A model generated the notes under the pieces. It was not told where the DNA came from and searched no databases. It saw nothing but the letters and a program-made list of their open reading frames with translations. Made by a program: the position numbers and the translations under genes. A DNA stretch of 6,555 bases from Pedobacter sp. GTDB taxonomy: Bacteria; Bacteroidota; Bacteroidia; Sphingobacteriales; Sphingobacteriaceae. The stretch covers positions 1 through 6,555 of the forward strand of contig JAQBOT010000250.1 in assembly GCA_028287885.1 (NCBI GenBank), given 5' to 3'. Numbering within the stretch: the first letter of the stretch is position 1; each line of letters opens with the position of its first letter. Below are positions 1 through 6,555 of this stretch, piece by piece.

Positions 1-1988
1 GGATTCCGGCTAAAACGGGCATGACAATGGCGCATTATGACCGTAATGATGTGCCCTTTTATTATGCGCTGGCAGATGCTTTTACCATATGTGACCATAG
101 CTTTTGCTCGCTGCAAACTGGTACGACACCGAACAGGCTCTTTTTCTGGACTGGTACGATCCGCCCCGAACAAAACGGCAGCGCCGTCGCAGTTGTAGAT
201 AATGAGCAGGCAGAATCGCACAGCAATACATTTATAGACTGGGATACTTTTCCTGAACTCCTTGAAGACCATGGCGTCTCTTGGAAGGTTTATCAGCATG
301 AACTCTGGACATCGAAGCTGCAAGATAAACGGATTGGCGACTGGGTGGATAACTATGGAGACAATCCACTTGAATATATTAAAAGGTACAACGTAAAGCT
401 CTCCGCATATTTCCGTAAACACGGCGACAAAACCAATAAAGCTGAATTTTTAAGCCCAGAACAGGTTACTGAAAAGTACAATCGCTTAAGTGAGAGGGAG
501 AAAAATCTTATAGATAAAGCATTTGCAACCAATATCTCCATTGAAGGAGATCATCTTGCGCTGGAGGCTTTCAGATTTATCAACGATCAGGGAAAACATG
601 AAACAATACGACTTCCAAAGCACGATGTTTTTCATCAGTTCAGAGCGGATGTTGATTCTGGAAAACTGCCAACCGTATCCTGGTTGGTTGCTCCGCAACG
701 TTTCTCTGACCATACAAGTTCTCCGTTGTATGGAACCTGGTATGTTTCTGAAGCTCTTGATATCCTAACTAAAAACCCGGAGGTCTGGAAGAAGACTATT
801 TTTATATTAACCTATGATGAGAATGATGGCTATTTTGACCATATTCCACCTTTTGTCGCACCAAACCCAAATGACAGCGATACCGGCAAGGTTTCTAAAA
901 ATATGAATATCTCTACGGAGTGGGAGTCGAAAAAAGGCTGCCCAATTGGTTTGGGTTACCGGGTTCCAATGCTTGTTGCCTCACCCTGGAGCAAAGGTGG
1001 CTATGTAAATTCTCAAGTGTTCGACCATAGTTCTTCTTTGATGTTTTTAGAAAAATTCCTGACTAAGAAGAATGGGAAAGCAATACGGAGTAAACAGATC
1101 AGCGATTGGAGAAGGGCTGTTTGCGGCGACTTGACTTCGGTATTTAGACCCTACAACGGGGAAAAACAAGAGCAACCCGATGCATTGAGCAGAGATAAGG
1201 TGGTGACCGGCATTCAGAATGCAAAACACAAACCAGCACAAGCAGTGCCTAATCCGCTGAAGAAAAATGAAATTGCAGCAATAAATCAGCACTTGCCATT
1301 CGCTTCTTCCTCGCCCGAGATAATGCCCGTGCAGGAACAGGGTAGCAAGCCGGCATGCGCCTTACCTTATCAGTTGTATGCAGAGGCATATCTTAGTGAC
1401 GACAAGAAAGGAATTCAGTTAACATTTGAAGCTGGGAAAGCTAGTTTTGGCCAAGAGCTGGAAGCTGTTGGTGCAGCATTCTCTGTATCGTCTTTGACGC
1501 CGTATAAAGCTCTTGAAGGTAAGACCTGGGACTATGGAGTTGCAGTTGGTGATCAGGTCTCGCATCGCCTGGAGCTAAGAGACTTTGACAAGGAACGCTA
1601 TCATTTACAAGTTAGAGGACCGAATGGATTCTTTCGGAGCTTTAAAGGTGGCCTGACTGATCCCGCATTAAACATCACCTGCGATTATGAAAAGGCGGGG
1701 TTATTGAACCAAAAACGATCGGGCAACGTTATGCTGGTGTTGGAGAATAGGAGCAAGGAACCTTTAACACTCATCGTTCAATTGAACGTGTATGTGCTTG
1801 GTTCAAGGCGAGTTGTGTTGAACCCCAATAGTAAAGAGGAGCTGGTTTTAAACTTGGGAAAGAGTTCTGGATGGTATGATTTTACGATTCGACCAGAACA
1901 AGATGAAAGCTATCTGAGGCATTATGCGGGACACGTTGAGACAGGTGAGGTCTCGATTTCGGATCCTTTTATGGGCGGGCTGCTTTAG
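1..1988 (+). CDS. Phosphocholine-specific phospholipase C, 5'-truncated by window edge
   Basis: This is the C-terminal ~660 residues of a non-haemolytic-type phospholipase C of the AcpA/PlcH/PlcN superfamily, which hydrolyses phosphatidylcholine or sphingomyelin to phosphocholine and a lipid; such enzymes are usually exported. The frame is open from base 3 with no stop, so the Met codon at 21 is internal, and roughly 150-180 residues (signal peptide and first metal motif) are missing. Counting from that Met, the catalytic domain shows GTTPNR (34-39, where a Thr is the likely nucleophile by family analogy), SDHTS (229-233), TYDENDGYFDH (264-274, metal ligands) and FDHSSS (334-339). Residues ~445-655 match the paired C-terminal DUF756 beta domains: the first holds RGPNGFFRSF, and the second ends with GWYDF, FAGHVETG-like YAGHVETGE and SDPFMGG. 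All key motifs visible are intact. It converges on the next gene across only 22 bp, with no clear terminator. The family call is very secure; the lipid substrate is inferred. Confidence 0.95.
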   Translation, partial: IPAKTGMTMAHYDRNDVPFYYALADAFTICDHSFCSLQTGTTPNRLFFWTGTIRPEQNGSAVAVVDNEQAESHSNTFIDWDTFPELLEDHGVSWKVYQHELWTSKLQDKRIGDWVDNYGDNPLEYIKRYNVKLSAYFRKHGDKTNKAEFLSPEQVTEKYNRLSEREKNLIDKAFATNISIEGDHLALEAFRFINDQGKHETIRLPKHDVFHQFRADVDSGKLPTVSWLVAPQRFSDHTSSPLYGTWYVSEALDILTKNPEVWKKTIFILTYDENDGYFDHIPPFVAPNPNDSDTGKVSKNMNISTEWESKKGCPIGLGYRVPMLVASPWSKGGYVNSQVFDHSSSLMFLEKFLTKKNGKAIRSKQISDWRRAVCGDLTSVFRPYNGEKQEQPDALSRDKVVTGIQNAKHKPAQAVPNPLKKNEIAAINQHLPFASSSPEIMPVQEQGSKPACALPYQLYAEAYLSDDKKGIQLTFEAGKASFGQELEAVGAAFSVSSLTPYKALEGKTWDYGVAVGDQVSHRLELRDFDKERYHLQVRGPNGFFRSFKGGLTDPALNITCDYEKAGLLNQKRSGNVMLVLENRSKEPLTLIVQLNVYVLGSRRVVLNPNSKEELVLNLGKSSGWYDFTIRPEQDESYLRHYAGHVETGEVSISDPFMGGLL

Positions 1989-2010
1989 CACGTTTGCTGC
2001 AGCTGCTTAT

Positions 2011-2469
2011 TTAGTCGGCTACGATTAGCGTTTGCGGGGCGGCTTCCCTGATGCGGGTAAGCAACCAGGAAAGCTGTCGCTTTGTCTCTTCGCTTAGTTT
2101 AGCACATGTTTCCATGAGTTCCTTGTCTTTCAATCCTGCTGAAGCCTGACTCAGTACGATCCAGCAAAGGTTCACCTCAGTTGCTAACAGATACACATCG
2201 TGCAGATCACGCAATAAGGCCAGTGCACCGCTTCTTGGCTTTCCAAAGATAGCCTGTTTGAGTCGGTCGGGTTCCTTACTTCTTGTCTCCGAGTACTTCT
2301 TAACAATCGGAGTTAAATGTTCAATGTGCTTTTCTGACCAGGAAGCAAGTAGGATGCAGGTCTGATAGATGTCTACTTCATCTCCGTGGCGATCAGCCAC
2401 GGTCCGGAACGCATTGGCGAGGTCCTTTTCACTTTGATGTACCAGCCCCAGGTAATTTCCTATATGCAT
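2011..2469 (-). CDS. Small all-helical protein coupled to the molybdoenzyme (ferritin-like bundle?), function unknown
   Basis: A 152-residue soluble protein with no signal peptide or membrane segment. Its pattern suggests four long amphipathic helices at about residues 8-28, 31-60, 80-110 and 114-142, like a ferritin-like or hemerythrin-like bundle. Candidate metal ligands are E14, H48, H51, H90 and E98, but no pair of complete ExxH motifs is present, so metal binding is unproven. Its ATG lies 2 bp after the TGA of the molybdopterin oxidoreductase and has a clear GGAGG site in that gene's last codons, so the two are almost certainly co-transcribed and translationally coupled. I have an uncertain memory of similar small proteins beside related oxidoreductases in actinobacteria. 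By context it could be a maturation chaperone (in the general manner of the helical NarJ/TorD proteins, though I see no recognisable motif of that family), a small subunit, or an electron-transfer partner. The gene call is solid; the role is inference. Confidence 0.85.
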   Translation of the reverse strand: MHIGNYLGLVHQSEKDLANAFRTVADRHGDEVDIYQTCILLASWSEKHIEHLTPIVKKYSETRSKEPDRLKQAIFGKPRSGALALLRDLHDVYLLATEVNLCWIVLSQASAGLKDKELMETCAKLSEETKRQLSWLLTRIREAAPQTLIVAD

Positions 2470-2471
2470 GA

Positions 2472-4850
2472 TCAGTCCTCCGTAGATTTAAATATCTGTT
2501 TGATGGCTTTAGCGCCTTCTTTGATTTTGTCTGTAACGATATCCAAGGCTCCTGTATTGGCTTTCTTTATACGTACCGCTGAGTATTTGAAGTGCGGCTG
2601 TTTACTAACGGGATCCCAAGTGGTTAGTGTCAACTCATTGGCGGCACGCGGGCGATCAGCATTATCCCAATACCCATAGTGGAAGGGAATAAACACGGTG
2701 CCCGGTTCAATATCGCCAATACGCACCGGCTGCAATACGGTCCCTCTGCGAGACGTAACTTCCACCATTTCGCCATCTTCAAGCTCGTATTTATCGGCAT
2801 CCTCAACAGAGATCTGAACAAAGCTATCTGGTGCTGCCTCATGTAACTCTTTAGATCTTGCAGTTTTTGTTCTGGTATGAAAGTGATAAACGAGTCGCCC
2901 GGTAGTTAACCAAAGTGGGTATTCTTCATCTGGCATTTCATGCGGCTGCTCGTAATCCACGCCTTTAATAAAAGCCTTACCTTTTGGATCAAAAACTTTG
3001 TACTCCTCTCCGGTGTGGGCTGCTCCTGTGGTTAGATCATAGTTAAAGGTTTCACAATAATCGTAATCTGTGTTGAATCTCCCATTCGTATACAAATGCG
3101 GTGTACCATTTGGAAATTCTTCATTACAAGGCCATTGAATTCCACTTCCTTCACTTAGTTTCGCATAACTCATCCCGGTGTAATCGCATGGCCGGCCACG
3201 TGTGCATTCTTTCCAAGCTTCAAAAGCCTCCTCTGAGGTTGTCCACTTGATCAACTTGTTCCCGTCTTTGTCTTTGAATCCCATGCGATCTGAATAATCC
3301 AGAAAGATGTCAAGGTCTGACTTTGCTTCTCCGGGCGGCTCGATTGCTTTGTGTGAAATGTGCACGGTCCGATCTACGTTCGTTGAACAGCCGGTTTTTT
3401 CTCCCCATATCGCAACAGGTAAGACCACGTCGGCAAGTTCCGCGGTTTCCGTCATAAATGCATCTTGAACAATAACAAACAGATCTTCTTTTGCAAGTAT
3501 TTTTCGCACCCGCGAGATTTCCGGCATGGAAACAGCCGGATTGGTTCCACTTATCCAGAGCATTCGAATTGACCCTTTTTCGGCATACCTCCAGATTTGC
3601 ATGGCATGAGTAGGGGGCGACCAATGCGGGATGATGTCAATATCTACATTCCAGAGGTCTGCGAGTTGCTGGATGTGTTCTTTATTTCCCCAGTTTCTGA
3701 AGCCTGGCATGTCGCCATCGGCGCCGCATTCGCGGTTATTCTGAGCTGTAGGTTGCCCGTTCATTTGATAGATGCCGCAACCTGGTTTACCAATCATTCC
3801 GCGGATAAGGTGAATGTTGTTGACCTGTACACCCGCTGCAGTGCCCTGCATGGATTGATAAACCCCTTGTAGTACCGTTGAAACCAGTCTTTCTGCACTT
3901 GAAAGGAGCTCCGCAGCCGCGCGAAGCTTATCTGCCGGTACACCGGACACTTGCTCTACACGTTCCGGGTTCCATTCTGATACGATGGTTTTTAATTCTT
4001 CGAAGCCGACTGTAGAAGCCTCAATGTATTCTTTGTCAATTCTTCCGGATTCAATGATCAGATTCAACAGTCCGTTTAGTACCGGGATATTGGTGCCGGG
4101 TTTTAACGCAAGATGCACCGTTGCTTTCTTTGCTGTGGCGGTTTCCCTCGGGTCTATGACCACGAGCTTGGGTGGGTTCGGACCAGCAAGACGGTCTAAG
4201 ATTCTCATCCAAAGGACGGTTTGCTGCGAGGCGATGTTGTGTCCGACATGCAAGATGGTGTCTGCGGAGTCTAAATCCGCGTAAGATCCAGGCTGCCCAT
4301 CTGAACCGAAGGACACCTTTAAAGCTGCCGCTGCGGTTGCCGTGCAGAGCCTGGTGTTCCCATCCATGTGCGGCGTACCAAGGCCTGCTTTCCCCATCAG
4401 CGCAAGGGTATAATATTCTTCAAGAAACAACTGTCCGGAGGTATAAAATCCGATACCCAGGCTGGTGCTTTCTTTGATGATCCGTTGAGAGTTGGATACG
4501 ATCAGATCCATCGCCTCGTCCCAGCTTGATTCCTCAAGTTTCCCATTTTTGCGAATCAATGGCTTTGTTAGTCGGTCTTTGCTGTGATTTGCGATCCAGC
4601 CATGCAGCCCTTTCGGGCCCAGCCTGCCACGGTTTACGGCATCAACAGTACGACCTCGAACACCGACGATCTTGCCGTCTTTAACCCCAATATCCATTCC
4701 ACAACCGTTTGAGCACAGTACACATGCCGCCTGCACCCAGTGGTCTGGCTCTTCTGTTACCCGGATATCAAATCGCTCTGGCCATGGTGTGTTATAGTAT
4801 GGAGTTCTGGCTCCCCAGATGTCTTCAATACTGTCGCGGGATTGCTTCAT
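2472..4850 (-). CDS. Cytoplasmic molybdopterin oxidoreductase, nitrate reductase (NasA/NarB/NapA)-like
   Basis: A 792-residue bis-MGD molybdoenzyme of the DMSO reductase superfamily. Domains in order: an N-terminal iron-sulfur domain (~35-95) with C43, C46 and C50; the catalytic Mo domain (~95-540) with GNTRLCTATA, where C169 is the likely Mo ligand, followed by FGSDGQPGSY; and a C-terminal dinucleotide-binding domain (~653-763) with LTTGR, HFHTRTKT (666-673) and PFHYGYWD. The cysteine context resembles the RLCM/RHCM of Nas and Nap enzymes. Formate dehydrogenases have His after the Cys/Sec, and this protein does not. There is no twin-arginine leader, so it should act in the cytoplasm. The fourth iron-sulfur cysteine is absent: the motif reads GRLGPKG (75-81) with G78 in its place. 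There is no fused flavin or ferredoxin domain, so the electron donor is separate and not in the window. A 29-residue Lys-rich tail follows the last domain. The ATG at 4850 is chosen because MKQSRDSIEDIWG is a compact start with no upstream extension. Nitrate as substrate is plausible but unproven. Confidence 0.93.
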   Translation of the reverse strand: MKQSRDSIEDIWGARTPYYNTPWPERFDIRVTEEPDHWVQAACVLCSNGCGMDIGVKDGKIVGVRGRTVDAVNRGRLGPKGLHGWIANHSKDRLTKPLIRKNGKLEESSWDEAMDLIVSNSQRIIKESTSLGIGFYTSGQLFLEEYYTLALMGKAGLGTPHMDGNTRLCTATAAAALKVSFGSDGQPGSYADLDSADTILHVGHNIASQQTVLWMRILDRLAGPNPPKLVVIDPRETATAKKATVHLALKPGTNIPVLNGLLNLIIESGRIDKEYIEASTVGFEELKTIVSEWNPERVEQVSGVPADKLRAAAELLSSAERLVSTVLQGVYQSMQGTAAGVQVNNIHLIRGMIGKPGCGIYQMNGQPTAQNNRECGADGDMPGFRNWGNKEHIQQLADLWNVDIDIIPHWSPPTHAMQIWRYAEKGSIRMLWISGTNPAVSMPEISRVRKILAKEDLFVIVQDAFMTETAELADVVLPVAIWGEKTGCSTNVDRTVHISHKAIEPPGEAKSDLDIFLDYSDRMGFKDKDGNKLIKWTTSEEAFEAWKECTRGRPCDYTGMSYAKLSEGSGIQWPCNEEFPNGTPHLYTNGRFNTDYDYCETFNYDLTTGAAHTGEEYKVFDPKGKAFIKGVDYEQPHEMPDEEYPLWLTTGRLVYHFHTRTKTARSKELHEAAPDSFVQISVEDADKYELEDGEMVEVTSRRGTVLQPVRIGDIEPGTVFIPFHYGYWDNADRPRAANELTLTTWDPVSKQPHFKYSAVRIKKANTGALDIVTDKIKEGAKAIKQIFKSTED
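2477..2481 (-). promoter_or_regulatory. Strong Shine-Dalgarno site (GGAGG) for the 152-residue helical protein
   Basis: Read on the minus strand, GGAGG is followed by seven bases and then ATG at 2469. The site lies inside the last codons of the molybdopterin oxidoreductase, whose TGA stop is 2 bp before the start. This fixes the start of the small protein and points to coupled translation. Such a strong site stands out because none is seen before the other starts here, and Bacteroidota commonly lack them. Confidence 0.7.
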
Positions 4851-4879
4851 ACTTGGTTGTGGTATGGTATCTAGAAGGA

Positions 4880-4904
4880 TAACAAAATCAGGTCTATTTT
4901 GTTA
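4880..4904. promoter_or_regulatory. Palindromic putative operator in the divergent promoter region
   Basis: A perfect inverted repeat, TAACAAAAT, seven bases, ATTTTGTTA, sits in the 78-bp gap between the divergent molybdopterin oxidoreductase and DUF7009-like genes. It starts 30 bp upstream of the first gene's ATG and ends 24 bp before the second's. It has the size and symmetry of a site for a dimeric regulator. The arms also resemble the Bacteroidota -7 element (TAnnTTTG): TGATTTTG reads on the minus strand from 4890 to 4883, and TATTTTG on the plus strand at 4895-4901, each imperfect. No convincing -33 TTTG was found for either. A hairpin in RNA is an alternative, but there is no following T-run typical of a terminator. 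The regulator is unknown. Confidence 0.5.
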
Positions 4905-4928
4905 AGCTAAATACCCAAACTTATCCGA

Positions 4929-5306
4929 ATGAAAGTCAGGATTGCTGAAAACAAAATTAGATTTCGATTAAGGAAGCATGATGTTGCCGATTTACATGAA
5001 ATCGGAATAATAACGCAAGTGCTGGAATTTGGCAGTGGAATGGAAGATCGGCTTGCGTTCACATTGCAATCCTCTGAAAATGCCGAAGCAAACATCCAGT
5101 ATTCTATGGGAAATACCACCGTTCTTCTCCCGGTCAGCGTTGCAGAGGAACTTAATGGTACAGATCGAATTGGCTTTGACTTCAGTATTGATACTGGAAA
5201 GGGAAAGTTGATTGATGTTTTAATTGAAAAAGATTTCAGCTGCCTGGACGGAAGCGATGGCGACAATGCAGATACTTATGCCAACCCAACTCAGCAAGCC
5301 TGTTAG
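4929..5306 (+). CDS. DUF7009-like small conserved protein
   Basis: A 125-residue soluble protein of unknown function. The start MKVRIAENKIRFRLRKHDV and the end EKDFSCLD...DTYANP match my memory of the DUF7009 family of Bacteroidota, whose members begin MKIRIK.NSIRFRL and end EKDF.CLD...YPNP. The middle (about 25-95) looks like alternating beta strands, with an aligned FDFSIDT-like strand before the C-terminal motif. There are no catalytic motifs, membrane segments or signal peptide. It begins 78 bp from the divergent molybdopterin oxidoreductase start, across the palindromic site, and its 3' end overlaps the start of the TDT transporter, so those two form an operon. The ATG at 4929 is favoured because the family's N-terminal motif begins there; no Shine-Dalgarno site precedes it. 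Position suggests a role linked to the molybdoenzyme or transporter, but the function is not known. Confidence 0.82.
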   Translation: MKVRIAENKIRFRLRKHDVADLHEIGIITQVLEFGSGMEDRLAFTLQSSENAEANIQYSMGNTTVLLPVSVAEELNGTDRIGFDFSIDTGKGKLIDVLIEKDFSCLDGSDGDNADTYANPTQQAC

Positions 5307-6327
5307 GTTCATCGAGAAACTGCCGCCAATGTATTTCGCTTTGGTCATGGCGACGGGTATTCTTTCCCTGGCCTTTAAACTCTTGAACTATGAGCGCTTC
5401 GCAACGATTCTGTTTTATTTAAACAACTTACAATTTTCGGTACTCTTGCTGCTTTTTGTATTGCGACTGGTGTTCTATCCGAAAGCCTTTTTAGCAGATT
5501 TAAAATCAAATGAAAAGGGTCCAGGTTACCTTGCTATGGTTGCTGGATCTTCAATACTCGGTGTACAACATGTTTTATTGGGTTACTCAACGACTACAGC
5601 CGTTATCCTTTGGGTTTTTGCACTGATTGCATGGCTGCTGCTAAGCTATTCCTTTGTGCTAGCGATGATTACCAAAACCGAAAAGCCCAGGCTGGAGCTG
5701 GTGGTTAGTGGCGGCTGGTTGCTGCTCACGGTATCCACAGAATCGCTTTGTATTCTTGGTAATACTTTAATGCAAAAGTTGTTTTCTGATACAGCTGTTT
5801 TACTATTTACTAATCTTTGTTTGTTTACACTGGGTGTAGTATTGTATTTGATGCTTGCCGCGATTATTTTGCACCGACTGATTGCAGCGAAGGTCAAGCC
5901 GCAGGAATTTACGCCGCCCTATTGGGTGCTCTTGGGTGCAGCGGCAATATGCACGCTCTCGGGCGCTGTTCTGGTAGGTAAAATGAATGATTTAGGGCAA
6001 TTAACAGATTTGATACCATTTGTAAAGGGACTTAGTGTTTTCATGTGGTCCATCGCCTGCTGGTGGATTCCGCTGCTGTTGTTGCTTGAAATTTGGCGGC
6101 ATTTAATTAGCCGGGTACCGATAATCTATGATGTTGCGTATTGGGATACCGCGTTCACGCTGGGCATGTTTACAGTGGCAACATATCGGTTGGCCAACAT
6201 GCTTGATCACTTATTCTTAAAGGCCATCCCAGCTTTTACCTTATACATCGCTGCAGGATTTTGGATTTTGATGTTTGTCGGAATGGCTTTAAGTATGATT
6301 AAGGGTTTAGCGGAAAAGAGAAGTTGA
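5257..6327 (+). CDS. TDT-family (TehA/SLAC1-like) ten-helix membrane transporter
   Basis: An inner-membrane protein of the tellurite-resistance/dicarboxylate transporter (TDT) family, related to TehA, SLAC1 anion channels and sulfite exporters. The 356-residue product has about ten hydrophobic spans, as expected. Family-like motifs are LPPMYFALVMATGI in helix 1, GGWLLLTVSTESLCILG in the middle, TPPYW before helix 7, and WWIPLLLLLEIWRH, then YD..YWD..F.LGMFTVAT.RLA in helices 8-9. This pattern is closest to the proteins often labelled tellurite resistance/C4-dicarboxylate transporter; the name says little about the true substrate. Next to a nitrate reductase-like enzyme, transport of nitrate, nitrite or another small anion is a reasonable inference. 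The start is uncertain: ATG 5257 (overlap 50 bp with the upstream gene, preceded by GGACGGAAG) is chosen; ATG 5266, ATG 5278 and TTG 5224 are in frame, and all leave helix 1 intact. It ends before a strong terminator. Confidence 0.9.
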   Translation: MATMQILMPTQLSKPVRFIEKLPPMYFALVMATGILSLAFKLLNYERFATILFYLNNLQFSVLLLLFVLRLVFYPKAFLADLKSNEKGPGYLAMVAGSSILGVQHVLLGYSTTTAVILWVFALIAWLLLSYSFVLAMITKTEKPRLELVVSGGWLLLTVSTESLCILGNTLMQKLFSDTAVLLFTNLCLFTLGVVLYLMLAAIILHRLIAAKVKPQEFTPPYWVLLGAAAICTLSGAVLVGKMNDLGQLTDLIPFVKGLSVFMWSIACWWIPLLLLLEIWRHLISRVPIIYDVAYWDTAFTLGMFTVATYRLANMLDHLFLKAIPAFTLYIAAGFWILMFVGMALSMIKGLAEKRS

Positions 6328-6363
6328 AGCTGCATTGAACTTCATACAAGTATTTTAAACCTA

Positions 6364-6400
6364 AAAAAGGATGCCTCCTAATATAAGTGGCATCCTTTTT
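6364..6400. terminator. Bidirectional rho-independent terminator
   Basis: A perfect 12-bp stem, AAAAAGGATGCC at 6364-6375 with GGCATCCTTTTT at 6389-6400, encloses a 13-base loop. The seven-bp GC-richer core is followed by a T-run on both strands. It lies between the ends of the convergent TDT transporter (stop at 6327) and xylanase (stop at 6419) genes, so it can end transcription from both sides. Confidence 0.88.
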
Positions 6401-6418
6401 ATTTTAATCTGTTGTATA

Positions 6419-6555
6419 CTATTTACCTAGTCCTGCTTCGATCATTCCTTTGTAAGCTGGTTTTGGCTGGTAATTTTTGTCGAATAACATCGGGTAGTCG
6501 TGATCACAATTTAGATAGCCCTTGTTAAAGAACGAGTCCTTGTCGCCTAATCCCC
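6419..6555 (-). CDS. GH10 endo-1,4-beta-xylanase, C-terminal fragment (cut by window edge)
   Basis: The last 44 residues of a protein entering from the right edge, ending at a TAG stop. They match the C-terminal end of glycoside hydrolase family 10 endo-xylanases. GLGDKDSF corresponds to the usual WG(V/L)xDxxSW stretch that forms the end of the (beta/alpha)8 barrel near the active site, and DYPMLFDKNYQPKPAY is the family's typical P.LFD..Y.PKPAY ending. These enzymes cut the xylan backbone in plant cell walls and are usually secreted. The catalytic glutamates lie outside the window. One oddity is Phe (SFF) where Trp is more usual after the Ser. It is probably unrelated to the molybdoenzyme cluster, from which the terminator separates it. 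The call rests on a short but distinctive stretch. Confidence 0.8.
   Translation of the reverse strand, partial: GLGDKDSFFNKGYLNCDHDYPMLFDKNYQPKPAYKGMIEAGLGK

Noticed and set aside
21..23. Met codon at 21 as the start of the phospholipase
   Set aside because: The frame is open to the window edge and the residues before and after it (AKTGMTMAHYDR) fit the interior of the family; the N-terminal metal motif is missing, so the gene begins outside the window.
1996..2006. GCTGCAGCTGC as a terminator for the convergent genes
   Set aside because: The overlapping palindromes have no room for a loop and no T-run follows on either strand.
2982..2994. Short palindrome TTTTGGATCAAAA
   Set aside because: It lies within the molybdoenzyme coding sequence and encodes the FDPKG stretch; a chance palindrome is the simpler reading.
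3597..4477. Several open frames of about 90-100 codons on the plus strand inside the molybdoenzyme gene
   Set aside because: They are antisense to a well-conserved coding region and their translations show no domain or coherent composition.
2472..4850. Formate dehydrogenase assignment for the molybdoenzyme
   Set aside because: The Mo-ligand cysteine is followed by Thr-Ala rather than the His typical after Cys or Sec in formate dehydrogenases, and the context matches Nas/Nap-type enzymes better.
4907..5266. A 119-codon open frame on the minus strand across the DUF7009-like gene
   Set aside because: It is antisense to a gene with family motifs at both ends, its translation is Ser- and Ile-rich with no recognisable pattern, and it would run into the divergent promoter region.
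1..6555. CRISPR array, tRNA or rRNA gene, insertion sequence or phage genes
   Set aside because: No regularly spaced repeats, cloverleaf-like segments, transposase motifs or terminal repeats were seen; nearly all the window is accounted for by protein-coding genes.

Overview
The window looks like chromosomal DNA of a Bacteroidota bacterium, most plausibly a soil or plant-associated member of the Sphingobacteriales (Pedobacter or Mucilaginibacter type). The grounds are moderate GC content, a small protein of a type I know mainly from Bacteroidota (DUF7009-like), mostly weak ribosome binding sites, and the mix of a phosphocholine-type phospholipase C with a family GH10 xylanase. This assignment is inferred from gene content, not from a marker gene.

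Layout: (1) 1-1988, plus strand, holds the last ~660 residues of a phosphocholine-specific phospholipase C whose N-terminus lies left of the window. (2) 2011-4850, minus strand, holds a two-gene operon. The first gene is a 792-residue cytoplasmic molybdopterin oxidoreductase of nitrate-reductase type. Two bases downstream of it lies a 152-residue all-helical protein. (3) 4851-4928 is a short divergent control region with a perfect 9-bp inverted repeat. (4) 4929-6327, plus strand, holds a DUF7009-like small protein overlapping a ten-helix transporter of the TDT (TehA/SLAC1) family. (5) 6364-6400 is a strong bidirectional terminator. (6) 6419-6555, minus strand, holds the last 44 residues of a GH10 endo-xylanase.

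The centre (2011-6327) reads as one functional unit: two divergent gene pairs sharing a single palindromic control site. The oxidoreductase has the Mo-ligating cysteine context of assimilatory or periplasmic nitrate reductases rather than of formate dehydrogenases. It has glycine where the fourth iron-sulfur cysteine is expected. The helical protein is translationally coupled to it and may be a dedicated chaperone or partner. The TDT transporter could carry the enzyme's anionic substrate or product. The true substrate and electron donor cannot be read from the sequence. This module is the most interesting part of the window. The flanking phospholipase and xylanase genes look like ordinary, unrelated genes.
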